NCBI GenBank assembly: GCA_018266055.1
Contig: JAFDYT010000001.1
Location: 124,001-188,000 of the forward strand
DNA from: Bacteroidota bacterium
Lineage (GTDB): Bacteria > Bacteroidota > Bacteroidia > Cytophagales > Cyclobacteriaceae
DNA length: 64,000 nt
Direction of reading: 5' to 3'
In this document: in pieces, positions 8,545 through 15,352 of the stretch
Layout of the letters: each line of letters starts with the position of its first letter
How positions within the stretch are numbered: the first letter of the stretch is position 1
Notes under the pieces: model-generated
The model's database searches: none
What the model was told of the DNA's origin: nothing
Seen by the model: the letters and a program-made list of their open reading frames with translations, nothing else
Translations under genes and position numbers: made by a program

Positions 8545-8955
8545 TTAGTTCGAATTAGATAGAATACAATTGTTTAACACGATATCGGTGAGTTTGCCGG
8601 TGCACTTTCCTTTGATAACAACCGCCTCACCGCTTTTCTTGTGAGATAAGGCCGATGCCTCTTCCTTGTAAAAGCTGCAGGTGATGGCTGTGAGTGGATC
8701 GGTAGTATCGATGATTAATGTAGCCGTCGCCAGATCGATTTCGCTTATCGTGCCCGACACCAGAATGACTTTATCAACGTATTTTTTGCTAGCCGCTTCT
8801 TCGCTCGTGGTAAACTCTTTCATCAGCTCAACGGCGGTGATTTCAAAATCGGCTTTTTCATCGCGGGTGTCGGTGGGTTTCTTGTTGTACAAATAAATCC
8901 CATAAATGGCTCCGGCTACAATGGCGATCAGTACAATGGCAATAACTCTTTTCAT
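8545..8955 (-). CDS. Membrane-anchored OB-fold (tRNA_anti-like) protein
   Basis: A 136-residue protein with one N-terminal membrane helix (about residues 3-23) and a periplasmic OB-fold-like domain. The pattern VILVSGTISEID ... AVVIKGKCTGKLTDIVLNNC is typical of the exported tRNA_anti-like family in Bacteroidota; two cysteines near the C-terminus (in KGKC and NNC) may form a disulfide. The family name reflects fold similarity only; no tRNA binding is implied. Encoded between a haem-motif lipoprotein (11-base gap) and YceI, in the same direction. Confidence 0.65.
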   Translation of the reverse strand: MKRVIAIVLIAIVAGAIYGIYLYNKKPTDTRDEKADFEITAVELMKEFTTSEEAASKKYVDKVILVSGTISEIDLATATLIIDTTDPLTAITCSFYKEEASALSHKKSGEAVVIKGKCTGKLTDIVLNNCILSNSN

Positions 8956-8966
8956 TTATTTGGAAA

Positions 8967-9335
8967 TTAATTGTTCGGTGCTCCGGCGTTGATCCAGCAT
9001 TGAATGATATTTATTTCTGATGGCGTAAGCGCCCCGTTGGGAGGCATGGTCTTATCGACCAGAGTGCGTTGTTTTATCCTTGCTACTTTCGCATAAATCT
9101 GATCGTAGGTTTGCAAGGTCACTCCACCCACCGCTGTCGTGTTATGGCAGCTGACAGTGGCGCAGTTGTTAGTTATGATCGGGAGTACATCGGCTGTAAA
9201 CTTGGCGTTAATGGTAGAGCAACTCACAGCACTAAGATGGTAAAGGTTTTGCTCGTTGTCGTAATAACACGATTGACACAACTGAATGCCTGCAAACAGA
9301 ACTAAGGCAACTCGAATTGATTTGAATGATTTCAT
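8967..9335 (-). CDS. Haem-motif (cytochrome c-like) lipoprotein, CX4CH type
   Basis: A 122-residue predicted lipoprotein (lipobox LCQSC). The mature part has one c-type haem motif with wide spacing, CATVSCH (CX4CH), and a downstream TMPPNG segment that could supply an axial Met. The C-terminus WINAGAPNN is shared with the 9345 protein. This layout resembles the planctomycete-type cytochrome c domain. An extra Cys pair (VSC before the motif, QCW after it) may form a disulfide. Followed by the OB-fold gene and preceded by the two-domain haem lipoprotein after 9 bases. Covalent haem attachment through CX4CH is an inference. Confidence 0.7.
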   Translation of the reverse strand: MKSFKSIRVALVLFAGIQLCQSCYYDNEQNLYHLSAVSCSTINAKFTADVLPIITNNCATVSCHNTTAVGGVTLQTYDQIYAKVARIKQRTLVDKTMPPNGALTPSEINIIQCWINAGAPNN

Positions 9336-9344
9336 ATTCGTCGA

Positions 9345-10085
9345 TCAATTATTGGGTGCACCTGCGGCAATCCATTTTTTAATTTGAGTGATATAGCAGT
9401 CTGGCAGTTTGCTGCCTCCCTGCGGCATTTCTTTTGTGCCCGTATATGGAGACACCCATTGAATGGAACCAAGTAGCCTACCCGGGTTCGATGTTAGCTC
9501 AGCCTGGATTGTGGTTATTGAACTCAAGTCTACGCCCGCGCTAGCAGAGGTTCCACTGTGACATCCTTTGCAATACGTGCTGATGATCGGGGCGATAACT
9601 GCCGCATAGGTAAACTTAGTCGTGTCACAGCCATTGCATGTGTTATTCTTTGCTCCTTGATTGATCCACTTCTGAAGTTGTGCAACTTGATCACTGGTAG
9701 GCGCCACGTAGTTACTGTTGCGCTTTGAGGCCATTTCCTTTAGGGAGTTATTCAGGCTGTTGATAGTGCCTAGTCGTCTCACAATCGAAGAATAGGTTGT
9801 CATGCTGAAAGCATTGCGGTTGGTGGTGCCATGGCACCCGCTTTTGCCGCACACCGAATTGATCAGCGGGAGAATGGTATTTGCAAAATAAACGGTATCG
9901 GTGCTGCAGGTCACCACCTGAATAGTCGTGCCTCCGCCAGAGCTACCACCGGTAGTTGTGCCGGTACCTGAGCCGGTTTCTTGCACGGGAACCGGGAGTT
10001 CATGAACGCAAGAGACCATTCCAATCGACGAACCGACGAGTACAAGCGCCAAATAGACAAGACTAATCTTAATGAATCTGTTCAT
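9345..10085 (-). CDS. Two-domain haem-motif (cytochrome c-like) lipoprotein
   Basis: A 246-residue predicted lipoprotein: signal sequence ending GMVSC, a Gly/Ser/Thr-rich linker, then two similar cytochrome-like domains. The first carries CGKSGCH (CX4CH), the second CKGCH (classical CX2CH), with EMPQGG as a possible axial Met in the second and a WINQGAKNN / WIAAGAPNN end in each. A start 30 bases upstream is possible, but the ATG at 10085 places the hydrophobic signal correctly. First gene of a five-gene run (two haem lipoproteins, OB-fold, YceI, DUF5777 barrel). Confidence 0.7.
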   Translation of the reverse strand: MNRFIKISLVYLALVLVGSSIGMVSCVHELPVPVQETGSGTGTTTGGSSGGGTTIQVVTCSTDTVYFANTILPLINSVCGKSGCHGTTNRNAFSMTTYSSIVRRLGTINSLNNSLKEMASKRNSNYVAPTSDQVAQLQKWINQGAKNNTCNGCDTTKFTYAAVIAPIISTYCKGCHSGTSASAGVDLSSITTIQAELTSNPGRLLGSIQWVSPYTGTKEMPQGGSKLPDCYITQIKKWIAAGAPNN

Positions 10086-10260
10086 TGAAAATATTATTTC
10101 GTTTTTACTTTTCATTCGGCCAAATTCAGAAAAGTAATTGACGATAAACCGATTTTGTCTTTGGAATACACTTAAAGGAGTTAAATCTCTTTAATTGAGG
10201 GTTGGGAATAAGCCCCAATCAACGGAATGATATTTACTAATGGGTGTTAGGCGTTGTGAT

Positions 10261-11601
10261 TTATTTAATTTTAAACCAATACCCTGTTCTTATACCGAAG
10301 AGTTGCATCGGATTGTTTTCAAATCCCTGACCTAAGCTTTTTTCGTAAAACAGAGATGCTTCCCATTGACCCTTGTTCTTATCGCGCTTGATCACCAACC
10401 CCGCCGACGTTGTTAGTGTGCCGCCCAGGTATTTGTTTTCAGTGCGTTTATCTAATGTGGTGATTACTGCTTCTTCGTCTCTCGGATCGTTTTCATGATG
10501 AATAAAATTGTATTGCATCTGGCGCGTCAGTATTCCGTAAGGAGTGTAACCAGCGCGAACTACCAACTGACTCTTGTCGAATACCCAGTAGCGGTACTTC
10601 ACACTCATCGGCAGCGAAATCATGCGATTTGAAACCATTTCAGAAGTAAGCATTCCGAGTTGTGGCGTGAGCGGAGCAAATGGTATTTCGTCTTTCTTAA
10701 AACTTGTTTCAGTAGTAGAGTAATCGACACCAGTTTCCACGCTCAGGTGCGGCGACATAATCCAGTCGGCGGTAACGCCGATGCGCGGCGTAAATTCGCC
10801 AGTGCCAATATTGAAAACACTCTTTGCCAGGTCAAGGTGTGGCCCGATCTGTATACCAATGCCATTGAAGTAATGTTTCTCCATAATGTTCCTCGCTTTG
10901 AGCGACGATTCACTTTGCCGCAATGTGACAGGCTTAATTTTGTTGACTTTTTCAGGAGTCATCGTCACTAGGCTAAGCGTGCCTACCTGTACTGTCGGCA
11001 CCATCAAGTCTGACAAGCGAGTATGAAATGGAGTTGTGGTGGTGGGCTGAGATTTCTTAGACAAGAGTAAAACTACTTCACCATTTTCAGTAGCGATTAG
11101 TCCATCGTCGGCAAGTTGGTTGTACAACTCTGCCGGAATATTTTCTTTTCGGCCGATGCCAACTTTATAAATTACATCCTGGGATGCAAGCTCACCAGGA
11201 TCGTTAACCTTTATGAGGCGCAATTTAAATTGCGGCGAAGTAGGTGCGACAGTTACAGCTACTACTGGCTGATGTTGTTCACTGACTTCACATTGCAATT
11301 GCTGAACAAGCGCATTTAAAGAATCGATGGTTTTATTTTTAGTAGATAAAGTCTCCTCATGGGCAAGATTTTGATTTTCGTTAGTGAAATAATTTTTTGA
11401 AAGAATAAGTGCGTTGAACCCCGTCAGCAGAAGTAACGCAGCAACAAAGGCAAGTTTGCCCATGTTCCTCATATACCACGGATCCTGGTTAAATTGATCC
11501 AGGCGATCGTGGAAACTTTCTAACGCCGAAGAATCCAGCCTGGGATCTTCGTAGTTCTTTAGTTTCTTTCGAACTAAATCGTCAAAAACATGATCATCCA
11601 T
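10261..11601 (-). CDS. Anti-sigma-like membrane protein fused to an outer-membrane beta-barrel domain
   Basis: A 446-residue protein overlapping the end of the ECF sigma gene by 8 bases. Residues 1-45 are a charged cytosolic segment (FDDLVRKKLKNYE), 47-67 a membrane helix, 75-110 a probable coiled coil, then a linker to about 240. From about 250 to the aromatic C-terminus (GIRTGYWFKIK) the sequence reads as beta strands of an OmpA/OprF-like porin domain. The N-terminus has the position and shape of an anti-sigma factor; the C-terminus that of an outer-membrane barrel. Such a protein would span the envelope. No zinc-binding anti-sigma motif (HxxxCxxC) is seen. Confidence 0.65.
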   Translation of the reverse strand: MDDHVFDDLVRKKLKNYEDPRLDSSALESFHDRLDQFNQDPWYMRNMGKLAFVAALLLLTGFNALILSKNYFTNENQNLAHEETLSTKNKTIDSLNALVQQLQCEVSEQHQPVVAVTVAPTSPQFKLRLIKVNDPGELASQDVIYKVGIGRKENIPAELYNQLADDGLIATENGEVVLLLSKKSQPTTTTPFHTRLSDLMVPTVQVGTLSLVTMTPEKVNKIKPVTLRQSESSLKARNIMEKHYFNGIGIQIGPHLDLAKSVFNIGTGEFTPRIGVTADWIMSPHLSVETGVDYSTTETSFKKDEIPFAPLTPQLGMLTSEMVSNRMISLPMSVKYRYWVFDKSQLVVRAGYTPYGILTRQMQYNFIHHENDPRDEEAVITTLDKRTENKYLGGTLTTSAGLVIKRDKNKGQWEASLFYEKSLGQGFENNPMQLFGIRTGYWFKIK

Positions 11602-12124
11602 TTTGTTCCGATTTTTCTTCTTCGTTCAGGTTCAAAAATTTCTTCAGTTTAATGCGTGCCATATTCAGGTTAGACTTGCTGGTACCTTCGCTGATGTTAA
11701 GCTTCTGGGCGATTTCAGAATGTTTATATCCTTCTACGGCATAAAGGTTAAAGACTAACCGATACGACGGCGGAAGTTCCTGAATCGCATTGATGATCAC
11801 TTCTTCGGCCATCGAACTGAGCACTTCAGGGAGTAAGTGCTCATTTTTAGTGTAGGAAATATCCACGTTGTGATAATGCTTCTCATTTCTCCTGAAATGG
11901 TCGATGGAAGAATTGATCATAATTGTTCGCAGCCACCCTTTAAAGGAAAGCCCCGGCGAATACTTGTCGAGGTTAGTAAGGATTTTAAAGAATCCATCGT
12001 TTACGATCTCAATGGCCTCATCACGCGAACGGGCATAGCGGAGACACACGCCCATGGCATAGCCATAGAACTGCTTGTAAAGCTTGTCCTGACTTTTCCG
12101 GTCTCCCTTCCGGCAAGCCTGCAA
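11594..12124 (-). CDS. ECF RNA polymerase sigma factor
   Basis: A 176-residue sigma-70 family protein with region 2 (RSRDEAIEIVNDGFFKI, SFKGWLRTIMINSSIDHFRR) and region 4 (LPPSYRLVFNLYAVEGYKHSEIA, then a helix-turn-helix ending GTSKSNL). The first usual start is a TTG at 12124, but relatives carry about ten more residues. The same frame upstream encodes a matching DHELQKLLQAC segment back to an ATT at 12160, just after a stop codon. The true start may therefore be a non-canonical ATT. It is translated with the anti-sigma/barrel fusion and lies between the two haem-lipoprotein cassettes, which it may control. Confidence 0.85.
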   Translation of the reverse strand: MQACRKGDRKSQDKLYKQFYGYAMGVCLRYARSRDEAIEIVNDGFFKILTNLDKYSPGLSFKGWLRTIMINSSIDHFRRNEKHYHNVDISYTKNEHLLPEVLSSMAEEVIINAIQELPPSYRLVFNLYAVEGYKHSEIAQKLNISEGTSKSNLNMARIKLKKFLNLNEEEKSEQNG

Positions 12125-12206
12125 TAGCTTCTGAAGTTCGTGGTCAGCTACAGTTTCAATAACCTAAAATAAAGTGCACTCTCTCTTCCATCACGGTCGT
12201 ATTTTC

Positions 12207-12256
12207 AAAAGGGTTGGTCGGTCTCGAGTATTTATATTGGATCTACCAACCCTTTT
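12207..12256. repeat. 12-bp perfect inverted repeat between divergent genes
   Basis: AAAAGGGTTGGT (12207-12218) and its exact complement ACCAACCCTTTT (12245-12256) are separated by 26 bases. The repeat lies between the ECF sigma gene (minus) and a haem-motif lipoprotein gene (plus), with the plus-strand ATG 54 bases downstream. A terminator is not expected between divergent starts. A regulator binding site or a leader hairpin for one transcript is more likely. Confidence 0.6.
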
Positions 12257-12310
12257 TGGCTCATTTGCGTGCTTAACGCCGAGAATTACTTCGAAATTAT
12301 TGAAAGTTCA

Positions 12311-12679
12311 ATGAAACATTGTTTTCGCCAGCACACTTGGATCCAGATTTTGCTGATTTCATTTTTCCTTTTGACTGCTTGCCGCCACGATCCGGATGTG
12401 CCTGTGTCACCAATCTTAACTTTTGATAAAGATATCAGTGCCATCGTGCTTAACAACTGTGCCACGTCGGGCTGTCACGACGGCAGTTCTGAAAGAAGAA
12501 AGCTTGTTACCTACAGCGAGGTCATGCACTATGTCTCAGCGGGGAAACCGTACAGCAGCAAATTATTCACTTCTATTATCAAGCTGTCGGGCGACAAAAT
12601 GCCTCCCAACGGTCCGCTATCAGACGCGCAGATCAAATCGGTTTATATCTGGATTTTACAAGGCGCAAAAGAAAACTGA
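12311..12679 (+). CDS. Haem-motif (cytochrome c-like) lipoprotein, CX4CH type
   Basis: A 122-residue predicted lipoprotein (lipobox LLTAC). The mature domain has CATSGCH (CX4CH) about 20 residues after a FDKDISAIVLNN segment, then KMPPNGPLS, a possible axial Met, and ends IWILQGAKEN, like the first domain of the 9345 protein. I chose the ATG at 12311 because the upstream frame (from 12269) lacks signal character. It reads away from the ECF sigma gene and is followed after 1 base by a second haem lipoprotein and then a DUF5777-like barrel, mirroring the minus-strand cassette. Confidence 0.7.
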   Translation: MKHCFRQHTWIQILLISFFLLTACRHDPDVPVSPILTFDKDISAIVLNNCATSGCHDGSSERRKLVTYSEVMHYVSAGKPYSSKLFTSIIKLSGDKMPPNGPLSDAQIKSVYIWILQGAKEN

Positions 12680-12680
12680 T

Positions 12681-13055
12681 ATGAAGCGGAGATTTATCTA
12701 TTTCTTTTTAGGATTGGTGATCGTGGTGAGCGGCTGCTATTATGATTCCGTGGAGGCGCTTCATCCCTTAGACGGTTATGTGAACCCGTGCGACTCTACC
12801 CTACAGACCACCTATTCGTCGGCGATCAAGTACATCATCAGCTACAATTGCATCTCGTGCCACAACTCTTCTTATGCTGGCGGCAACGTAACGCTCGACT
12901 CGTATGATCAAGTGAAATTGTATGCTTCCAATGGAAAGTTGATGAACTCAATTTTGAGAAATTCCGGATACAACCCGATGCCGCCTACACAGGCGCTGGC
13001 CACGTGCCAAACTACCCGCATTCAGCAATGGATTACTAATAATTACCCCCAATGA
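12681..13055 (+). CDS. Haem-motif (cytochrome c-like) lipoprotein, CX2CH type
   Basis: A 124-residue predicted lipoprotein (lipobox VVSGC, followed by YYDS as in the 8967 protein's CYYDNE). It carries one classical CISCH motif and a NPMPPTQ segment as possible axial Met. The common LDSYDQVK / LQTYDQIY stretch shows it is a paralogue of the 8967 protein, but with a different haem spacing. It starts 1 base after the previous gene and overlaps the DUF5777-like gene by 4 bases (ATGA), so the three are translationally coupled. Confidence 0.7.
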   Translation: MKRRFIYFFLGLVIVVSGCYYDSVEALHPLDGYVNPCDSTLQTTYSSAIKYIISYNCISCHNSSYAGGNVTLDSYDQVKLYASNGKLMNSILRNSGYNPMPPTQALATCQTTRIQQWITNNYPQ

Positions 13056-13939
13056 AGAACAAATTTTTAATCGCCTGTTTTCTTTTTGTTTCGTCAAGAG
13101 CCTTGGCGCAAGATTTACTAGCGGAAGTCGACAAGCAATCGCCACCACAAAAGGATTATGCCATCGCTACTTTTAAGGGAACTCGATTGGTAAATTTTCA
13201 AACCATTGAAACGTTATCGAAAGGATCGCTGGAGGTGCGTATTGCGCATCGCTTCGGAGCATTTTCAACCGGAAGTACTAACCTTTGGGGTCTCGATGGC
13301 CCGGCCACGATTCAACTACGGATTGACTATGCCGTGACCGATCGACTGTTGGTAGGATTAGGCCGAGCATCAGATCACAAAGTGATTGACGCTTTCGCGA
13401 AATACCGTCTCTGGCGACAAACTACCGATGACGCGATGCCCGTGTCGGTCACTGGATTAGCCAGCATTAATGTTGACACAGAGCCCAACAGTCTTTTGGC
13501 TGTGGATCGCTACCAATATTTCAGCAGCAGGTTAGCGTATATGGCCTCGGTGATGGTAGCCCGGAAGTTCAATTCACAATTCAGTTTGCAAATCAGTCCG
13601 ACATTCATTCACTATAATCTGGTGGATAATCTCACCGACAAGAATGACATGGTAAGTGTTGCCGGCCTGGCGCGCTACAAATTTACCAAACGTACCGCGC
13701 TGACTGTCGAGTACATTCAGCGTGTAACACCGTACACAGCTACAATGTCGCAATACCACAATGTGTTGAGTCTTGGTTTTGATATTGAAACCGGCGGCCA
13801 CGTGTTTCAGGTGTTTGTTACCAATGGCAGCGCCATCAACGAGACCAGAACAATACCTTACACCACAGCAGGATTTTCAAACGGCATGATGCTTGGTTTT
13901 AATATCTCCCGAGTATTTTCGGTAAAGCAGAAAAAATAG
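13052..13939 (+). CDS. DUF5777-like outer-membrane beta-barrel protein (paralogue 2)
   Basis: A 295-residue exported protein with a signal peptide (about 1-19, ending ALAQ) and a run of amphipathic beta strands. It shares VRIAHRFGAF and GFDIETGGHVFQ with the 7059 protein and is clearly its paralogue. Its start overlaps the stop of the haem lipoprotein at 12681 by 4 bases. The pairing of a haem-motif lipoprotein with this barrel occurs on both sides of the ECF sigma gene. Ligand and transport activity are unknown. It ends 4 bases before the convergent Rieske gene. Confidence 0.75.
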   Translation: MKNKFLIACFLFVSSRALAQDLLAEVDKQSPPQKDYAIATFKGTRLVNFQTIETLSKGSLEVRIAHRFGAFSTGSTNLWGLDGPATIQLRIDYAVTDRLLVGLGRASDHKVIDAFAKYRLWRQTTDDAMPVSVTGLASINVDTEPNSLLAVDRYQYFSSRLAYMASVMVARKFNSQFSLQISPTFIHYNLVDNLTDKNDMVSVAGLARYKFTKRTALTVEYIQRVTPYTATMSQYHNVLSLGFDIETGGHVFQVFVTNGSAINETRTIPYTTAGFSNGMMLGFNISRVFSVKQKK

Positions 13940-13943
13940 TGGA

Positions 13944-14354
13944 TTATCCGGTAACGGTAAGCGTAGTTCCGCTAAGCGTTACTTTGTATTGGCTCAAAGG
14001 CGAAGGAGGTGGACCACTCACCACATTTCCATTCAAATCAAATTTTCCGTTGTGGCATGGACAGATAAATTGTTTTACTGAGGAATTATAACTTACGCCA
14101 CACCCTTCGTGTGTGCAATAAGGTGCCAAAGCGATGTAGGTAGATTGCCCCGTGCGAACGATATAAATTCCCTGAGTAGAGAGCACGCCACCGACAGTAT
14201 TTAATGCACCGTTGGCGGAATTGGTAAGATCAATAGTGAAATTTGCATTCGGTTTTGGTGTTACCGATGTAGTACTGCAACTGTCAAGCGCTTGTGCAAT
14301 GAGCCCTACGCCCAACAGGGTGCTTGAGTTAGTAAGAAAATCCCTTCGCTTCAT
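13944..14354 (-). CDS. Rieske [2Fe-2S] protein, probable Tat-exported lipoprotein
   Basis: A 136-residue protein with a twin-arginine motif at the N-terminus (KRRDFL), a hydrophobic stretch and a Cys at 26 (LDSC) that could be lipidated. The Rieske fold is complete: CTHEGC (Cys80, His82, Cys85) and CPCHNGKF (Cys98, Cys100, His101), so Cys80/His82/Cys98/His101 bind the cluster and Cys85-Cys100 form the disulfide. Small stand-alone Rieske proteins pass electrons to or from partner redox proteins. It converges on the haem-lipoprotein/DUF5777 cassette with a 4-base gap, which suggests a partner role there (inference). Confidence 0.85.
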   Translation of the reverse strand: MKRRDFLTNSSTLLGVGLIAQALDSCSTTSVTPKPNANFTIDLTNSANGALNTVGGVLSTQGIYIVRTGQSTYIALAPYCTHEGCGVSYNSSVKQFICPCHNGKFDLNGNVVSGPPPSPLSQYKVTLSGTTLTVTG

Positions 14355-14417
14355 GATCGGATAAGTTAATAAGCCTTTACTCTGATCACGAAGAGAGAGA
14401 GGAAAAGGTTGGTTGCA

Positions 14418-15320
14418 TTAGCCCAATAGATCGCGTAGTGCGCTCTCTAGAGTTTCATATTGAAAATGAAATCCGGCCTGCCTTATTTTTGCAGAGGAGA
14501 CTTTACTACCCTTCAAGACTAGGTCCGCACGATCGCCCAAAATAATTTTCAACACCATCGATGGAACCGGCGGCAACCAAATCGGTTTGCGCAAGACTCG
14601 TGCACACGCCTGTGTGAATTCCTTGTTCGTACAAAAATCTGTTACTGCATTGTAATGGCCAGACATTGCACGCTCTTCCACAGCGCGTAAGAACAGATTA
14701 CACAAATCGTCGAGGTGTATCCACGAAAGGTATTGCCTGCCTGATCCTAGCGCGGCGCCAAATCCCATCCTGATTGGCTTGACTATTTCGTTTAGCGCAC
14801 CTCCCTTTTCACTAAGAACGATACCGATGCGGAACTTTGTCACACGCACGCCCAGTTCGTTGATCGTGTCAACTTCCTGTTCCCAACGCTGCGTTACCTC
14901 CGCCAGAAAATCCTGACCGGGCGAATCATTCTCAGAAAAAACCCTTTCGCTATCCTCAGTACCGTAGTATCCGATCGCCGATGCCGAAATAAATGAGCTG
15001 ACGGTATGGGGATTATTTTTCAAGGTCTGAAAAAGAAGTTTCGTCGACTCAACGCGGCTGTCGATGATCTCTTTTTTGCGGGCAACCGTCCAGGGCTTAT
15101 CGGCAATGCCAGCTCCGGCCAGATGAATGATCGTGTCCACACCCGCCAGTGCCTGAACATCAATAATTCTTTTTTCGAGATTCCAGGCAAACGTTTCCAC
15201 ACGACCCGGTTTTTTCGCGCGGCTAAGGTGCACTACGCCGTATCCTTTTTCCAAAAGCAATTCAGTCAGTCTATGGCCAATCAGACCGCTTGCGCCCGTG
15301 ATGAGGATTTTTTTTGCCAT
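14418..15320 (-). CDS. TIGR01777-type NAD(P)-dependent epimerase (YfcH-like)
   Basis: A 300-residue short-chain-dehydrogenase-like protein. The dinucleotide-binding motif is TGASGLIGHRL at residues 8-18, a VDTIIHLAGAGI stretch follows, and the family-specific RIGIVLSEKGGAL and SWIHLDDL segments are present, with a C-terminal DUF1731-like part. The substrate of this family is not established; relatives are annotated as cell-division inhibitor SulA-like or sugar epimerases without proof. Divergent from the coiled-coil gene at 15353 with a 32-base gap. Confidence 0.85.
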   Translation of the reverse strand: MAKKILITGASGLIGHRLTELLLEKGYGVVHLSRAKKPGRVETFAWNLEKRIIDVQALAGVDTIIHLAGAGIADKPWTVARKKEIIDSRVESTKLLFQTLKNNPHTVSSFISASAIGYYGTEDSERVFSENDSPGQDFLAEVTQRWEQEVDTINELGVRVTKFRIGIVLSEKGGALNEIVKPIRMGFGAALGSGRQYLSWIHLDDLCNLFLRAVEERAMSGHYNAVTDFCTNKEFTQACARVLRKPIWLPPVPSMVLKIILGDRADLVLKGSKVSSAKIRQAGFHFQYETLESALRDLLG

Positions 15321-15326
15321 AATTGA

Positions 15327-15334
15327 TAGCTTTG
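15327..15334 (+). promoter_or_regulatory. Bacteroidota -7 promoter element
   Basis: TAGCTTTG matches the TAnnTTTG consensus exactly, 18 bases before the ATG at 15353. No clear -33 TTTG lies at the usual distance. Confidence 0.4.
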
Positions 15335-15352
15335 GATCAAATTAACATTTCT

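Noticed and set aside
10172-10218. Two weak hairpins between the barrel-fusion gene and the haem-lipoprotein gene
   Set aside because: One has a bulged A/T stem, the other five to seven pairs without a T tract; neither is strong enough to call.
12423-12680. Long open frame upstream of the 12681 lipoprotein
   Set aside because: It overlaps the 12311 lipoprotein gene in another frame and reads as Arg/Ser-rich noise; the lipoprotein start at 12681 is clear.
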